From contig NZ_RWBG01000001.1 of NCBI RefSeq assembly GCF_003944795.1, forward strand, positions 868,001 to 932,000: DNA of 64,000 nucleotides. Reading direction: 5' to 3'. This document shows, piece by piece, positions 26,535-36,710 of the stretch (positions are counted from its first letter, which is position 1; the number at the start of each line of letters is the position of its first letter). The notes under the pieces were generated by a model that had not been told where the DNA came from, did no database searches, and was given only the letters and a program-made list of their open reading frames with translations. A program made the translations under genes and the position numbers. This stretch comes from Mangrovimonas spongiae. GTDB taxonomy: Bacteria; Bacteroidota; Bacteroidia; Flavobacteriales; Flavobacteriaceae.

Positions 26535-27356
26535 ATGAAAAAGACTTGTTTAGTGTTGATAACGCTGTTTTTAACATTATCAGCTTACGCACAAAAAACT
26601 ATAAACAACTATAAATATGTTGTCGTTCCTAAGAGTTATGATTTTTTAGGGGAACCAGATAAATACCGATTAAACTCATTATCAAAATTTTTATTTGAGA
26701 AATATGGTTTTACAGCTCTTATGGAAGGCGATGAATATCCAGAAGATTTGCAAAAAAATGGTTGTTTAGCTTTGTATAGCAATGTAGAAAAAGATGGGGG
26801 GCTGTTTTTAACCAAATTAAAAGTAGTTTTAAAGGACTGCAAAAAGGATATCGTTTACGAATCTAAACTAGGAGAAAGTAGAGAAAAAAAGTATGTTGTA
26901 GCTTATAATAAAGCACTTAGAGATGCTTTTGTGTCTATAGATATGTTACAATACGCTTACGAACCATTGCCAGAGGATAACAAAAGCGATAGTGAAGAGG
27001 TGAAACAACTAAAGGCAGAAATAAAACAACTAAAAGAAGATAACACAAAATCAGTAGATAATACTGTTAACTTAGGTATTGCTACAACAAATAAGGAAAT
27101 AAAAGAAGTTTCTCCTTCTAAGGACACTGATTCAGCGTTAGTGTATCAAGCCAAACTTATTTCCAATAGCGTATTTTCATATGATGTTTTTGCCAATGGT
27201 GAAAAGGTGTTTACATTATTATATACAGGAAAGGAAGATATTTATATGATTAAAGATAAAAATGCTGTTGTTTATAAACTTAACGGTAATTGGGTAAAAG
27301 CAGAGCAATTAAATGCTGAAAACTTAAAAGTTAAAGTTATAAATCTTAAGTTTTAA
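26535..27356 (+). CDS. Exported protein of unknown function, flavobacterial
   Basis: A 273-residue protein with a signal peptide (MKKTCLVLITLFLTLSAYAQ). The first half (NYKYVVVPKSYDFLGEPDKY...KFLFEKYGF) is a domain I associate with conserved Bacteroidota periplasmic proteins without a known function. Residues about 145-170 form a charged coiled coil (EEVKQLKAEIKQLKEDN), and the C-terminal third is beta-rich. It ends against rarA, with the two stop codons sharing TTAA. Confidence 0.75.
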   Translation: MKKTCLVLITLFLTLSAYAQKTINNYKYVVVPKSYDFLGEPDKYRLNSLSKFLFEKYGFTALMEGDEYPEDLQKNGCLALYSNVEKDGGLFLTKLKVVLKDCKKDIVYESKLGESREKKYVVAYNKALRDAFVSIDMLQYAYEPLPEDNKSDSEEVKQLKAEIKQLKEDNTKSVDNTVNLGIATTNKEIKEVSPSKDTDSALVYQAKLISNSVFSYDVFANGEKVFTLLYTGKEDIYMIKDKNAVVYKLNGNWVKAEQLNAENLKVKVINLKF

Positions 27357-28630
27357 TAATTGTATTTATTTTTCCAACGATTTTTTAAAAAGTCACGGTG
27401 TGCCTTTTCTCGTGCATTATTACCAGGATCGTAAAATTTTTCTCCGGTAATTTCTTTAGGAAGAAATTCTTGTTCGGCAAAATTGTTAGTGTAATTATGG
27501 GCGTATTTATAATTATCGCCATACCCTAAATCTTTCATTAATTTAGTTGGCGCATTTCTAATTTCAAGAGGTACACTTAAATCACCAGTTTGTTTTACCA
27601 AAGTTTGTGCCGAATTAATGGCTTGATATGCAGCATTACTTTTAGGCGAGCAGGCTAGGTAAGTGGCACATTGACTTAAAATAATTCTAGATTCTGGATT
27701 GCCTATAACAGAAACCGCTTGGAATGTATTATTAGCAATTACTAATGCCGTAGGATTAGCATTTCCAATATCTTCACTTGCTAAAATTAATAAGCGTCTT
27801 GCTATAAATTTAACATCTTCACCACCTTCAATCATTCTTGCCAACCAGTAAACAGCGCCATTGGGGTCGCTACCACGAATAGATTTTATAAAAGCAGAAA
27901 TAATATCGTAATGTTGTTCGCCTGTTTTATCGTAACGCACTGTATTACTTTGTACTTTATTTAAAACAAATTCGTTTGTTACGGTAATTTCTTCTGCGGT
28001 TTCCGATGTAATGATTAATTCAAAAATATTAAGTAGTTTCCTAGCGTCGCCACCAGAAAGACGTAATAAAGCATCGGTTTCTTTGAGAGTAATATTTTTT
28101 TTGGCTAGTTGTTCATCTTTTTCAATCGCACGCGTTAAGAGTGCTTCTAAATCGCTTTTTTCAAAAGCATTTAAAATATAAACCTGACATCGCGATAATA
28201 GTGCAGGAATAACTTCAAAGCTTGGGTTTTCTGTTGTGGCACCAATTAAAGTAACCCAGCCTTTTTCAACGGCTTGCAATAAGGAGTCTTGTTGCGATTT
28301 ACTAAACCTATGGATCTCATCAATGAATAAAATAGGGTTTTTAGTTGTAAACAAGCCGCCACTATTTTTTGCTTTTTCAATAACTTCTCGAACGTCTTTT
28401 ACACCAGAATTTATAGCACTAAGTGTATAAAATGGTCTTTTTGATTGTTCAGCAATAATGTTGGCTAAGGTCGTTTTTCCTGTTCCGGGCGGTCCCCAAA
28501 AAATCATAGATGGAATAATACCTTGCTCAATATGTTTGGTTAGTACACCTTTGTCACCCACAAGATGTTTTTGACTAATGTAGTCTTCCAATGATTTTGG
28601 TCGTAATCGTTCTGCCAATGGTTCGTTCAT
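27353..28630 (-). CDS. rarA: Replication-associated recombination protein A
   Basis: A 425-residue AAA+ ATPase of the RarA/MgsA/WRNIP1 family, acting at stalled replication forks. It shows MNEPLAERLRPKSLEDYISQ at the start, Walker A GPPGTGKTT, Walker B ILFIDEIHRFSKSQQD, sensor GATTENPSFEV and the arginine finger region LLSRCQVY. The C-terminal tetramerisation part includes ASEDIGNANP. Length is normal. Confidence 0.96.
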   Translation of the reverse strand: MNEPLAERLRPKSLEDYISQKHLVGDKGVLTKHIEQGIIPSMIFWGPPGTGKTTLANIIAEQSKRPFYTLSAINSGVKDVREVIEKAKNSGGLFTTKNPILFIDEIHRFSKSQQDSLLQAVEKGWVTLIGATTENPSFEVIPALLSRCQVYILNAFEKSDLEALLTRAIEKDEQLAKKNITLKETDALLRLSGGDARKLLNIFELIITSETAEEITVTNEFVLNKVQSNTVRYDKTGEQHYDIISAFIKSIRGSDPNGAVYWLARMIEGGEDVKFIARRLLILASEDIGNANPTALVIANNTFQAVSVIGNPESRIILSQCATYLACSPKSNAAYQAINSAQTLVKQTGDLSVPLEIRNAPTKLMKDLGYGDNYKYAHNYTNNFAEQEFLPKEITGEKFYDPGNNAREKAHRDFLKNRWKNKYNY

Positions 28631-28731
28631 GTGGTAAAAATAATGTAATTTATGTGGAATTAAAAGACGTTAATTGCTGACATTTTATCACATCTGTCTA
28701 TATTGGATTAGCTTTTGCTAATAATGTTTCT

Positions 28732-29481
28732 ATGAATCACTTACAAGACGACAATTTTAAGTTTACTAATGGTGTTATACTTTACCCAATTCTATTTGTT
28801 TTAATTATTTGGATTGTATTTTGGGTTGAGATTAGATTTGGCATAGATTTTACCTTTTTAGGTGTTTACCCACAAACGTTGCCTGGTCTAAAAGGTGTTT
28901 TTTTTAGCCCTTTAATACATTCCAATATTACGCACTTATATCATAATACAATACCGTTATTTGTTTTAACAGCGGCCATGTTTTTTTTCTATAAAGACAT
29001 TGCATGGAAAGTTATTGTGTATGGTATTTTACTATCGGGTTTGCTAACTTGGGTTATTGGGCGACCATCTTACCATATTGGAGCAAGTGGCGTTATTTAT
29101 GTATTAGTAAGTTTTACTTTTTTTAAGGGCGTTTTTGCGAAACATTTCCGACTTATTGCTTTGTCTTTATTGGTTGTTTTTCTCTATGGAAGTATGTTAT
29201 GGTACATTTTTCCTGTTAAAGAACAAATGTCTTGGGAAGGCCACTTGTCGGGGTTAATAACAGGATTATTGTTTGCTTTTATTTTTAGAAATAAGATAGC
29301 AAAACCTATTAAATATGAATGGGAAAATCCTGAGTATAATGAAGATGATGATCCATTTTTAAAACATTTTGATGAAGATGGTAATTTTATTGAAACATTG
29401 CCAGACCAAGAAGAAAACCCTGAAACTGATGAAAGCTCCTCTATTGAGGTAAATTATATTTTTAAAGAAGACGAGGATTAA
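28732..29481 (+). CDS. Rhomboid family intramembrane serine protease
   Basis: A 249-residue protein with six membrane helices. The catalytic Ser lies in HIGASGVIY (GxSG motif) and the catalytic His in WEGHLSGLITG; HSNITHLYHN in the second helix is also typical. The C-terminal 60 residues are an acidic cytoplasmic tail (YNEDDDPFLKHFDEDGN). It cleaves membrane proteins; the target is unknown. It converges with rlmB, the stop codons overlapping by four bases. Confidence 0.93.
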   Translation: MNHLQDDNFKFTNGVILYPILFVLIIWIVFWVEIRFGIDFTFLGVYPQTLPGLKGVFFSPLIHSNITHLYHNTIPLFVLTAAMFFFYKDIAWKVIVYGILLSGLLTWVIGRPSYHIGASGVIYVLVSFTFFKGVFAKHFRLIALSLLVVFLYGSMLWYIFPVKEQMSWEGHLSGLITGLLFAFIFRNKIAKPIKYEWENPEYNEDDDPFLKHFDEDGNFIETLPDQEENPETDESSSIEVNYIFKEDED

Positions 29482-30212
29482 CGTCTTTGCCTAACTACTT
29501 CATATAAAAATGCTCCACACGCCACAGATACATTTAAAGAGTCTATATCACCTAGTAAGGGTAGTTTAGCTTTAGCATCTACAGCTTTTAAAACTGATGG
29601 AGAAATACCTTTGCCTTCAGCTCCCATTATAATACCTGTAGGTTCTTTAAAAGATACATCGTAAATATAGTGATCTGTCTTTTCGGTAGCAGCGACCACT
29701 TTTATACCAGAAGCTTGTAAATGAAATACGGCATCTTTAATATGGTCTACTTTACAAATAGGAATTTTAAATACAGCCCCAGCACTTGTTTTAATAGTAT
29801 CAGCATTTACTGGAGCACCACCTTTTTTCTGAATAATGATACCATTAACGCCTGTGCATTCGGCAGTTCTTATAATAGCACCAAAGTTTCTAACATCGCT
29901 TAGTTGGTCTAACAACAAAAATAGAGGCGTTTTCCCAGATTCTATAACACTCATAACCAAGTTATCTAAATCATAAAAGTCGATAGGTGAGATTTGCGCA
30001 ACAACACCCTGATGATTTTTATGTGAGAGTCTATTTAATTTTTCAACAGGAACTACGCTATAGGAAATATTTTCTTTTTTAACGAGATCATGTAGCTCTT
30101 TATATAATTCGCCTTGTAAGCCTTTTTGGATAAAAAGTTTATCGACTGTTTTTCCAGATTCTATGGCTTCAATAATAGCACGTAAACCAAATATTTGAGT
30201 GTTTTTTTCCAT
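29478..30212 (-). CDS. rlmB: 23S rRNA (guanosine-2'-O-)-methyltransferase RlmB
   Basis: A 244-residue SpoU/TrmH-family enzyme that methylates G2251 (E. coli numbering) of 23S rRNA. It has an N-terminal L30e-like substrate domain (IFGLRAIIEAIESGKTVDKLFIQ) and a SPOUT domain with the three motifs: DQLSDVRNFGAIIRTAECTG, IIMGAEGKGIS and LNVSVACGAFLYE. It stands alone, separated from the lipoprotein operon by a terminator. Confidence 0.95.
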   Translation of the reverse strand: MEKNTQIFGLRAIIEAIESGKTVDKLFIQKGLQGELYKELHDLVKKENISYSVVPVEKLNRLSHKNHQGVVAQISPIDFYDLDNLVMSVIESGKTPLFLLLDQLSDVRNFGAIIRTAECTGVNGIIIQKKGGAPVNADTIKTSAGAVFKIPICKVDHIKDAVFHLQASGIKVVAATEKTDHYIYDVSFKEPTGIIMGAEGKGISPSVLKAVDAKAKLPLLGDIDSLNVSVACGAFLYEVVRQRR

Positions 30213-30225
30213 GGGGTAAAGGTAT

Positions 30226-30257
30226 AAAAAAAGCGACTGAAATTTTCAGTCGCTTTT
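30226..30257 (-). terminator. Terminator of the susC-susD-lipoprotein operon
   Basis: AAAAGCGACTGAA pairs with TTCAGTCGCTTTT around a three-base loop, followed on the minus strand by further T's. It lies 24 bases after the last lipoprotein stop and just before rlmB. Confidence 0.85.
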
Positions 30258-30280
30258 AAGTTTATAAAGTTAAAAGAAAA

Positions 30281-31267
30281 TTATTTTCTTAAAGCACCTT
30301 CATAACCGTGTAAGTTATTTAACGATATGTTAGAGTTAGGAGCTGCAGCTCTACCTGAACCAATTTCTGTTCCAGTAGTATCATCAAAAAGCGTTACAAC
30401 ACCATTAGTGATATTAAAAGACATAACATATGTTAAATCTAATCCATCAGGGTCTGATCCATGAGTTGAGCTATATGCATTAGCATCAGCTTGAGTATAT
30501 GAACCACTTAAAGTAGAACCACCTCTAGAATATTCAACGGTAACTGGGATTAAGAAATCTAAACCAGTTGGCTGTAATCCACCATCATCCCAGATATTTT
30601 GAATGATAAGGTAATCACCATCGGCTAATGAAGAAATATCTACATGAGCAACTTCAGGACAATCTGCAGTAGCAGCTAAATAATCAATAAAGCTACCGTC
30701 TGCACCATTAAATAAAAGAAAGTCATTATCATATGCTATTTGGCATAATGTAAATTCACTTCCTGAGTAAGTAAATGTTTGATCCCAATCAAATACTAAA
30801 TCTAACTCATTTGAAGCTACATTTTTAATAGTAAATGTGCCCGCATTTAGATTACTATCTGGGTGAACATAATAAGAACTAGCTGGACTAGCTGGTTCTA
30901 TATGAATAGTTGCTGTTTCATCTTCTTCATAAAGATCATCAGCGGAAATAGTAACAGAAACAGTAGTTGAGGTGCTATAAGCAGAAATTCTACTTCCTCC
31001 TAATTGTACATCGTCTTCATCTGCAGTTCCACTTTTTAATACAGCAACTAAATCTACGTTGTAAGCTGTAGGCTTATCAAATTCAACTAAAAAGTCGATA
31101 GTTTGCCCTTCGTTTACATCACCAGAAACACTACTTGTTATAGTTGCTGTTGATTTATTGTTCACAGAACCTGGATCTTCAGTATCTATCTTAGCTTTTT
31201 CATAATCACATGAAAAAACCAAAACTAAAGATAGAAGAGAGGTATATAAATATTTTAAATTTTTCAT
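30281..31267 (-). CDS. Calx-beta-like lipoprotein of the SusCD operon
   Basis: A 328-residue lipoprotein; the lipobox ends at C20 (VLVFSCDYEKAKID). Residues about 45-150 have the Calx-beta-like phrases GDVNEGQTIDFLVEFDKP and DDLYEEDETATIHIEP. The C-terminal half is beta-rich and acidic and has two cysteines (LCQIAYD, ADCPEV) that could pair. As the last gene of the operon it may be a surface-exposed ligand-binding accessory to the SusCD transporter. The specific ligand is unknown. Confidence 0.8.
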   Translation of the reverse strand: MKNLKYLYTSLLSLVLVFSCDYEKAKIDTEDPGSVNNKSTATITSSVSGDVNEGQTIDFLVEFDKPTAYNVDLVAVLKSGTADEDDVQLGGSRISAYSTSTTVSVTISADDLYEEDETATIHIEPASPASSYYVHPDSNLNAGTFTIKNVASNELDLVFDWDQTFTYSGSEFTLCQIAYDNDFLLFNGADGSFIDYLAATADCPEVAHVDISSLADGDYLIIQNIWDDGGLQPTGLDFLIPVTVEYSRGGSTLSGSYTQADANAYSSTHGSDPDGLDLTYVMSFNITNGVVTLFDDTTGTEIGSGRAAAPNSNISLNNLHGYEGALRK

Positions 31268-31285
31268 AATCGTTATTTAATTTAA

Positions 31286-32128
31286 TTATTGTCTTGTATA
31301 AGTTGATGTCCAGAAGAATGGTCCTCCATTAAAGAATACATCTTGATGTTGCATAGTTAAAACACCTGTTTCACCATTCCATGTACCTCCTAGTATATCT
31401 CCAATACCATATCCTCCATCTGTACCAAATTCTAAGTTTGTACTAGGTAAAATCTCACCACATAGCTCAATGATAGTACCAGCATTTAATAAAGATGTGT
31501 TAGAAGTACATTGGTGTAAGAAACCACCATCTGCACTACCTATAAGCCATCCACCTTGTCCGTCAGATGCAATTGTAGTAGTAAAAGTTGGACCACAAAA
31601 ATCATTAGTTACTACATAAGTTCCAGATAGGTCTGCAAAACATTGGTAAATAAAAGTTAATGTGATTCCATCTTTTAATCCGTTAGGAATTACATTAGAT
31701 CCATTTACAGACTCAATATTCAGTTTTAAAACTGGAGATACAGCTAGTGGAGGCGTAATTCCTTCGGTAATTACCGTTAAAGGTAGGCTTCCGATATAGT
31801 TGTTTGAAGCTTGCAGAGTAGTAGACATAGAAGTTAAACTGTAATGAGTCCCTTCAATTGCAGTAGAAGATGGATCAACAGATACAACAACATCAACACT
31901 ACCTACGTTACCTACAGAAGCAGGTCCAACTAAACTTAAGTCGATACCAAACTGCTTATCTTCGCCATCAGCTACAGCACTTAGATTTCTTGCAGCTGAT
32001 GTGAAACCAGCCAAACTAGGAGAATCACCATAGCTATCAGATTCAACTTCATCATCAACTAAACAAGAGGTTGTCATAGTTAATGCTACAAAACATAATA
32101 ATAAACTTAATATTCTATAATTTTTCAT
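31286..32128 (-). CDS. Accessory lipoprotein of the SusCD operon
   Basis: A 280-residue lipoprotein starting at ATG 32128 (MKNYRILSLLLCFVALTMTTSC, lipid-attached Cys at 22). The N-terminal half resembles the DUF1735-type beta domain of SusCD accessory lipoproteins (VVVSVDPSSTAIEGTHYSL). The C-terminal half (residues about 160-280) is a separate beta domain with several cysteines. The longer frame to 32152 would overlap susD and spoil the signal peptide. Role: probably ligand capture at the cell surface; inference from position. Confidence 0.78.
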   Translation of the reverse strand: MKNYRILSLLLCFVALTMTTSCLVDDEVESDSYGDSPSLAGFTSAARNLSAVADGEDKQFGIDLSLVGPASVGNVGSVDVVVSVDPSSTAIEGTHYSLTSMSTTLQASNNYIGSLPLTVITEGITPPLAVSPVLKLNIESVNGSNVIPNGLKDGITLTFIYQCFADLSGTYVVTNDFCGPTFTTTIASDGQGGWLIGSADGGFLHQCTSNTSLLNAGTIIELCGEILPSTNLEFGTDGGYGIGDILGGTWNGETGVLTMQHQDVFFNGGPFFWTSTYTRQ

Positions 32129-32139
32129 TTTTCTATTTT

Positions 32140-33624
32140 TTAGTTTGCCCAAAATATTTTTGTATTGAATACATCAGGCTGGTTAGGTAAATTTCCTGAG
32201 TTAGAAGTAACTTCACTATTAGGATAAGCTAATCTTACAGGTCTATCAGGAGTAGTCGCTAACATTGATACTGGTACATCAGAAGGGAATCCTGTTCTAT
32301 TATATTCAATCCAAGATTCAAAACCGTTAGTACCATTTAAAGCGATCCACTTTTGAGTTATAATAGCTTCTATTTTATCACTAGAAGCATTCCAACCTAC
32401 ATTTTCTATAGATTGGCTATAATATGCAGAAGCATCTCCAGCACCTAAGAAATTAAATGAAGCTGTAATAGCAGACTCATATAATGATTGAGCATCTCCA
32501 GTCATTAGATTTCTTTGGGCAGCTTCAGCTTGTAAAAATAAAGCTTCATCAAGTGTGAAAATAGTCGCATCTTGCTGAGGACTGCTTAAAACACCAGGAC
32601 CTAATAAAGAAACATGTTCTGGCTCCCAGGAATCGTCCGCAGGGTAATTAAGTACACCTTGTGGTATACCAACATGACCTATGGTTAATGGCTCTACAGG
32701 TAAAGTGTAAAGACGGTCTATTCTAGGATCATTAAAGTTAATCAATTTCTGAACCACGTAATCTGAAGCACAAGTAGCTTGACCGTTATTTTGCGTTTCA
32801 CCAGCAACAGTTAAACCATAAGCGGCATAAAATGGACTTTGTTTACCTTCTTCATTAAGGTAACCTGGGTTTACAGCAACATTGTTTGTAATAAATCCAG
32901 AGCCTTCATTCATTATAGCATTCATTTCAGTGGTGATATAAGCTTGTTTAGAAGCCATACCAGATTGTCTTACTAAAATTCTTAATTTGACGGTATTAGC
33001 AAATTGTTTCCAAGACGTCATATTACCACCAAACATGATATCATCTTCACCAGGAATTACAGCAGTTTCATCTGCATTGTTTATCATGGCAATAGCATTA
33101 GTTAACTTTACAATTAAATCATCATAAATAGTTTCTGCATCATCGTAACCAGGAGTTGGATTATCTCCTCTTTGTAAAGCTTCAGAGTATGGTACATCTC
33201 CATAAGCATCTACTAATATTTGCATGTGAAAGGCTTTCATGATTTCAGCGATAGCTACATAATTAGCATTTTCAGCTCCTTCTAGATTAGCTAAAGCTTG
33301 GTATTGCTTTAACGTATTTCCATACGAATAATCAAAAATTCTATCATAAAAGGTAGCATTTACTTGATATTCAAATTCATCGTAATACCAAGAGAATCCA
33401 TCACTTTGACTCCAGTTGTACATAAGCATATTCCCTAGAGTATTTGTATATCTATTTGCAAATTGAGTGTTAGCAGAATATACCTGTGCAACAGGAAGCA
33501 TTAATTCTGCACCAACTTCAGTTGGATTATTTGGATCTTCATTTACATCTAAATAGCTATCGCTACAAGAAAATAAACCTATAGAAACAAATAATACTGT
33601 TATTATATTTTTTATTCTTTTCAT
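32140..33624 (-). CDS. SusD/RagB-like outer-membrane lipoprotein
   Basis: A 494-residue SusD-like protein (SusD-like_2 type) that caps a SusC channel and captures the nutrient. The lipobox is GLFSC, followed by SDSYLDVNEDPNNPT, typical of this group. Further support is the TPR-like NYVAIAEIMKAFHMQILVDAYGDVPYSEAL motif and EAIITQKWIALNGTNGFESW. It follows susC by 11 bases. No glycoside hydrolase or protease gene is nearby, so the substrate cannot be guessed. Confidence 0.93.
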   Translation of the reverse strand: MKRIKNIITVLFVSIGLFSCSDSYLDVNEDPNNPTEVGAELMLPVAQVYSANTQFANRYTNTLGNMLMYNWSQSDGFSWYYDEFEYQVNATFYDRIFDYSYGNTLKQYQALANLEGAENANYVAIAEIMKAFHMQILVDAYGDVPYSEALQRGDNPTPGYDDAETIYDDLIVKLTNAIAMINNADETAVIPGEDDIMFGGNMTSWKQFANTVKLRILVRQSGMASKQAYITTEMNAIMNEGSGFITNNVAVNPGYLNEEGKQSPFYAAYGLTVAGETQNNGQATCASDYVVQKLINFNDPRIDRLYTLPVEPLTIGHVGIPQGVLNYPADDSWEPEHVSLLGPGVLSSPQQDATIFTLDEALFLQAEAAQRNLMTGDAQSLYESAITASFNFLGAGDASAYYSQSIENVGWNASSDKIEAIITQKWIALNGTNGFESWIEYNRTGFPSDVPVSMLATTPDRPVRLAYPNSEVTSNSGNLPNQPDVFNTKIFWAN

Positions 33625-33635
33625 TATCTTTTTTT

Positions 33636-36600
33636 TTAAAATTCAATATTTACATTAAATCCATACGAACGTGTTGGAGGTGATTGGAAGTAACCACCAG
33701 TACCAATAGCATTACTGTTAGTGTTATTAAATTCTGGATCTGAAAATCTATTTTCTTCAGGCAACCAAGTAATTAAGTTTCTACCAACAACACCTATAGA
33801 TACTTTAGATAGCTTTAAGTTTTCAATTAACTTACTAGGTAAGTCATAAGATAAAGCAATTTCACGTAGCTTAACTGCTGTAGCATCTCTTACGTAATTT
33901 TCTTTAATGTCATTATATGTGTCTGTCCAATAACTTTGTCTACCACCTGTTACAGGTATATTATTGTTTGCAACGTATTGTGGGTTTTCAGCTGTACCTA
34001 CGTTAATAACGGAGTTAGGCATCACAAAATCTTGTCTATTTGTAGATACACTTTCTACAGATCTACCGGTAAACTCCATAGCATCTGCTAATTGAGAGTA
34101 ATATACGTGACCTGTTCTATAATCTAGCGTACCAGATAAATTAAAGCCTTTATAGCTTAAAGAGTTAGTCCAACCAATAACATAATCCGGGGTTGTTTTT
34201 CCTAATGGCTTTAAATCACCAATTAGAGGTCTACCATTAGTAGCATCTACAACAATTCTACCTTGAGGGTCTCTAACATAAGAGGTTGCTTGTATTTGAG
34301 GGAAAACCTCTCCTTCAATAGCATAAATATTGCTACCTAAGTTAACACTAGTAACTCCATTTCCAATCTTATTTACTGTAGTTTCTGCAGATGAGAATGT
34401 TAGTGCAGAGTTCCAGTTTAATCCATTATCTGATCTTAAAATATCACCAGCTAAGGTAAAATCAAAAGCATTGTTTTCTAACTCACCAATATTAGTTAAG
34501 AAGTTAGTACCACCAGATGCTACAGAAGGCGTGGTGTTTACAATGTTATCAGTAATCATAGTTTTAGCATAAGAACCATCTAAAGTAAGACGTCCTGTGA
34601 ACATAGATAAATTCAAGTTAATCTCAGTTGAATTTATTTTTTCTTTCTTAATATCAGGATCAACAAAAGTTCCTGGAGCAAAGAATCCATTTATAGTACC
34701 AAAAGGGAATGATCCTGATTGAGCATAACGTTCATTAATTTGGTATATTGGTAAATCGTTATATACTGTAGAATTGTTAGCTGATATTTTAAGTAAATCT
34801 ATAGGTCCTTCTTTAATTGATGGGAAAGCTTCAGATACTACAAAAGACAATCCGATAGCAGGATAGAAGTAACTATTATCATCAGGATTTAGTGTAGATG
34901 TGTAATCTTGTCTTCCTGATGCATTTAAGTATATAAAGTCACGGTATCCTAAGGTAACATCAGCAAAGAAACCATAGGTTCTTTTCTCTTGTTCATCTAC
35001 TGTTCCTTGTAATTCACCTGTACCATTTGAAATGTCATAAAAACCTAAAATACTTAAGTTGTTAGCCGTAATAGAACTCTGTCTATAACGTTGATTGTAA
35101 CTTGTAGCACCTAAGATAGTTTTAAGGCTAAAATCCTCAAATAAAGTAAAATTACCTGTAGCTAATAAATCTGATGTATAAATAGTAGATTGAAACTCAC
35201 TATCTGTAACAAAAGAAGATACTGCATCAGGTCTTGTGTAAGCTCCTGTATAATTTTGTTCAGCTCTCCAGTTTTTACCAGTACCTGTAGCTCTATTCAA
35301 ACTAAACCTTCCTGTAATATTTAACCAGTCAGCAACATCCCAACTTGCTTGAATGTTACCATTCAATCTGTTAGTTCTATCAGTGTTTCTGTTAGTATCG
35401 ATTGCCCAATAAGGGTTTTGATAATATCCGTTAAAGTAGCCATCAGGAGAGGCATACAAATCGTTTCTCCAATCTTGATAATTTTCTAAAGGAATATTTG
35501 CAGGGGTATTCAATACAAACCAGTATAGAGGTCTGTCTTGAGAACCTATAGTACTCCCTACAACATTTGTATTGTCTCTGAAAAAACTAGAGTTTAAAGA
35601 TAATTCTAGATTACCTAACCTTTGAGAAGCATTAACTCTAACAGTTGTTCTTTCGTAATCATCATTCTTAATAATACCTTCTGTATCTTGATGACCTAAA
35701 GACATGTAGAAAGAACTGTTTTTACCCCCACCTGTAAAGTATACATTGTTTTGAAGGTTAACCCCCGTTTGATAAAAATTCAATAAATTATCATCTACTG
35801 GCGCATATGGTAAGGTTTGGTATGTACCATCATCAAAAGTTGGTCCAACTTGTCTTGGAACACCGTCAAAACGAGGTCCCCAGTTAGTGTTTTCAATTGG
35901 GTCATAGTCACCTTGCCATCCAGTACCATATTCAGTTTGGAAATCAGGCATATAAGCCACTTGAGTAAATGTGGTAGTTGATCTTACGCCAACAGTGAAC
36001 TTAGAGTTCTCTTTACCTCTTTTAGTGGTAACAATTAAGGCACCATTTGCAGCATCTGATCCATATAAAGCAGCAGCCGTAGATCCTTTAAGAACGTTGA
36101 TATTCTCAATATCATTTGGGTTTAAATCATCAAACGCCCCTTGAGTAGCTCTAGAACCGTCAATAACAATCAATGCTGAGTTGTTTTGACCAATAGAACG
36201 TAAACCTCTTAACAGTATCTGAGAAGAAGGATTTACACCGTTATCTTGAACATTAATTTGAAGACCAGAAATCTTACCAACAAGACCTTGAGCAGCTGTA
36301 GTAGGGTTAACCGTACTTAACTTCTCACTCTCAATGGCTTCTGCTTGATAAGCAATTTCTTTCTTTTCCCTTTTAATACCTAAGGCTGTAATTACTACTT
36401 CGTCAATAGCCTGAACATCAGGATCCATAGCGAAGCTCATGGTGTTAGAAGCACCAACAGTCATTTCTTTAGTAGCGTAACCTACGAAAGAGTAAGACAA
36501 TACATCACCTTGGTTTGCAGTGATAGAGTAATTACCGTCGAAGTCTGTTTGGGTACCGTTAGTAGTCCCTTTAACAATGACATTAACTCCAGGAAGAGGT

Positions 36601-36710
36601 AATCCGTTTTCATCGGAAATTGTTCCTGAAATTTGTTTTTCTTGCGCGAACGAAAGTTGCACAACAAACGCTAGGAATAGCGTTAAAATTCCACTAAACT
36701 TTGTTTTCAT
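33636..36710 (-). CDS. SusC/RagA-like TonB-dependent outer-membrane transporter
   Basis: A 1024-residue receptor. After a signal peptide (ending SFAQ) comes a carboxypeptidase-D-regulatory-like domain (about residues 27-100: ISGTISDENGLPLPGVNVIVKG). Next is the plug (IDEVVITALGIKREKKEIAY, ALIVIDGSRATQG, VLKGSTAAALYGSDAANGAL), then the beta barrel ending in Phe (NVNIEF), as needed for barrel insertion. With SusD it imports an oligosaccharide, peptide or similar ligand, energised by TonB. It is first in a four-gene operon. No regulator lies beside it. Confidence 0.95.
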   Translation of the reverse strand: MKTKFSGILTLFLAFVVQLSFAQEKQISGTISDENGLPLPGVNVIVKGTTNGTQTDFDGNYSITANQGDVLSYSFVGYATKEMTVGASNTMSFAMDPDVQAIDEVVITALGIKREKKEIAYQAEAIESEKLSTVNPTTAAQGLVGKISGLQINVQDNGVNPSSQILLRGLRSIGQNNSALIVIDGSRATQGAFDDLNPNDIENINVLKGSTAAALYGSDAANGALIVTTKRGKENSKFTVGVRSTTTFTQVAYMPDFQTEYGTGWQGDYDPIENTNWGPRFDGVPRQVGPTFDDGTYQTLPYAPVDDNLLNFYQTGVNLQNNVYFTGGGKNSSFYMSLGHQDTEGIIKNDDYERTTVRVNASQRLGNLELSLNSSFFRDNTNVVGSTIGSQDRPLYWFVLNTPANIPLENYQDWRNDLYASPDGYFNGYYQNPYWAIDTNRNTDRTNRLNGNIQASWDVADWLNITGRFSLNRATGTGKNWRAEQNYTGAYTRPDAVSSFVTDSEFQSTIYTSDLLATGNFTLFEDFSLKTILGATSYNQRYRQSSITANNLSILGFYDISNGTGELQGTVDEQEKRTYGFFADVTLGYRDFIYLNASGRQDYTSTLNPDDNSYFYPAIGLSFVVSEAFPSIKEGPIDLLKISANNSTVYNDLPIYQINERYAQSGSFPFGTINGFFAPGTFVDPDIKKEKINSTEINLNLSMFTGRLTLDGSYAKTMITDNIVNTTPSVASGGTNFLTNIGELENNAFDFTLAGDILRSDNGLNWNSALTFSSAETTVNKIGNGVTSVNLGSNIYAIEGEVFPQIQATSYVRDPQGRIVVDATNGRPLIGDLKPLGKTTPDYVIGWTNSLSYKGFNLSGTLDYRTGHVYYSQLADAMEFTGRSVESVSTNRQDFVMPNSVINVGTAENPQYVANNNIPVTGGRQSYWTDTYNDIKENYVRDATAVKLREIALSYDLPSKLIENLKLSKVSIGVVGRNLITWLPEENRFSDPEFNNTNSNAIGTGGYFQSPPTRSYGFNVNIEF

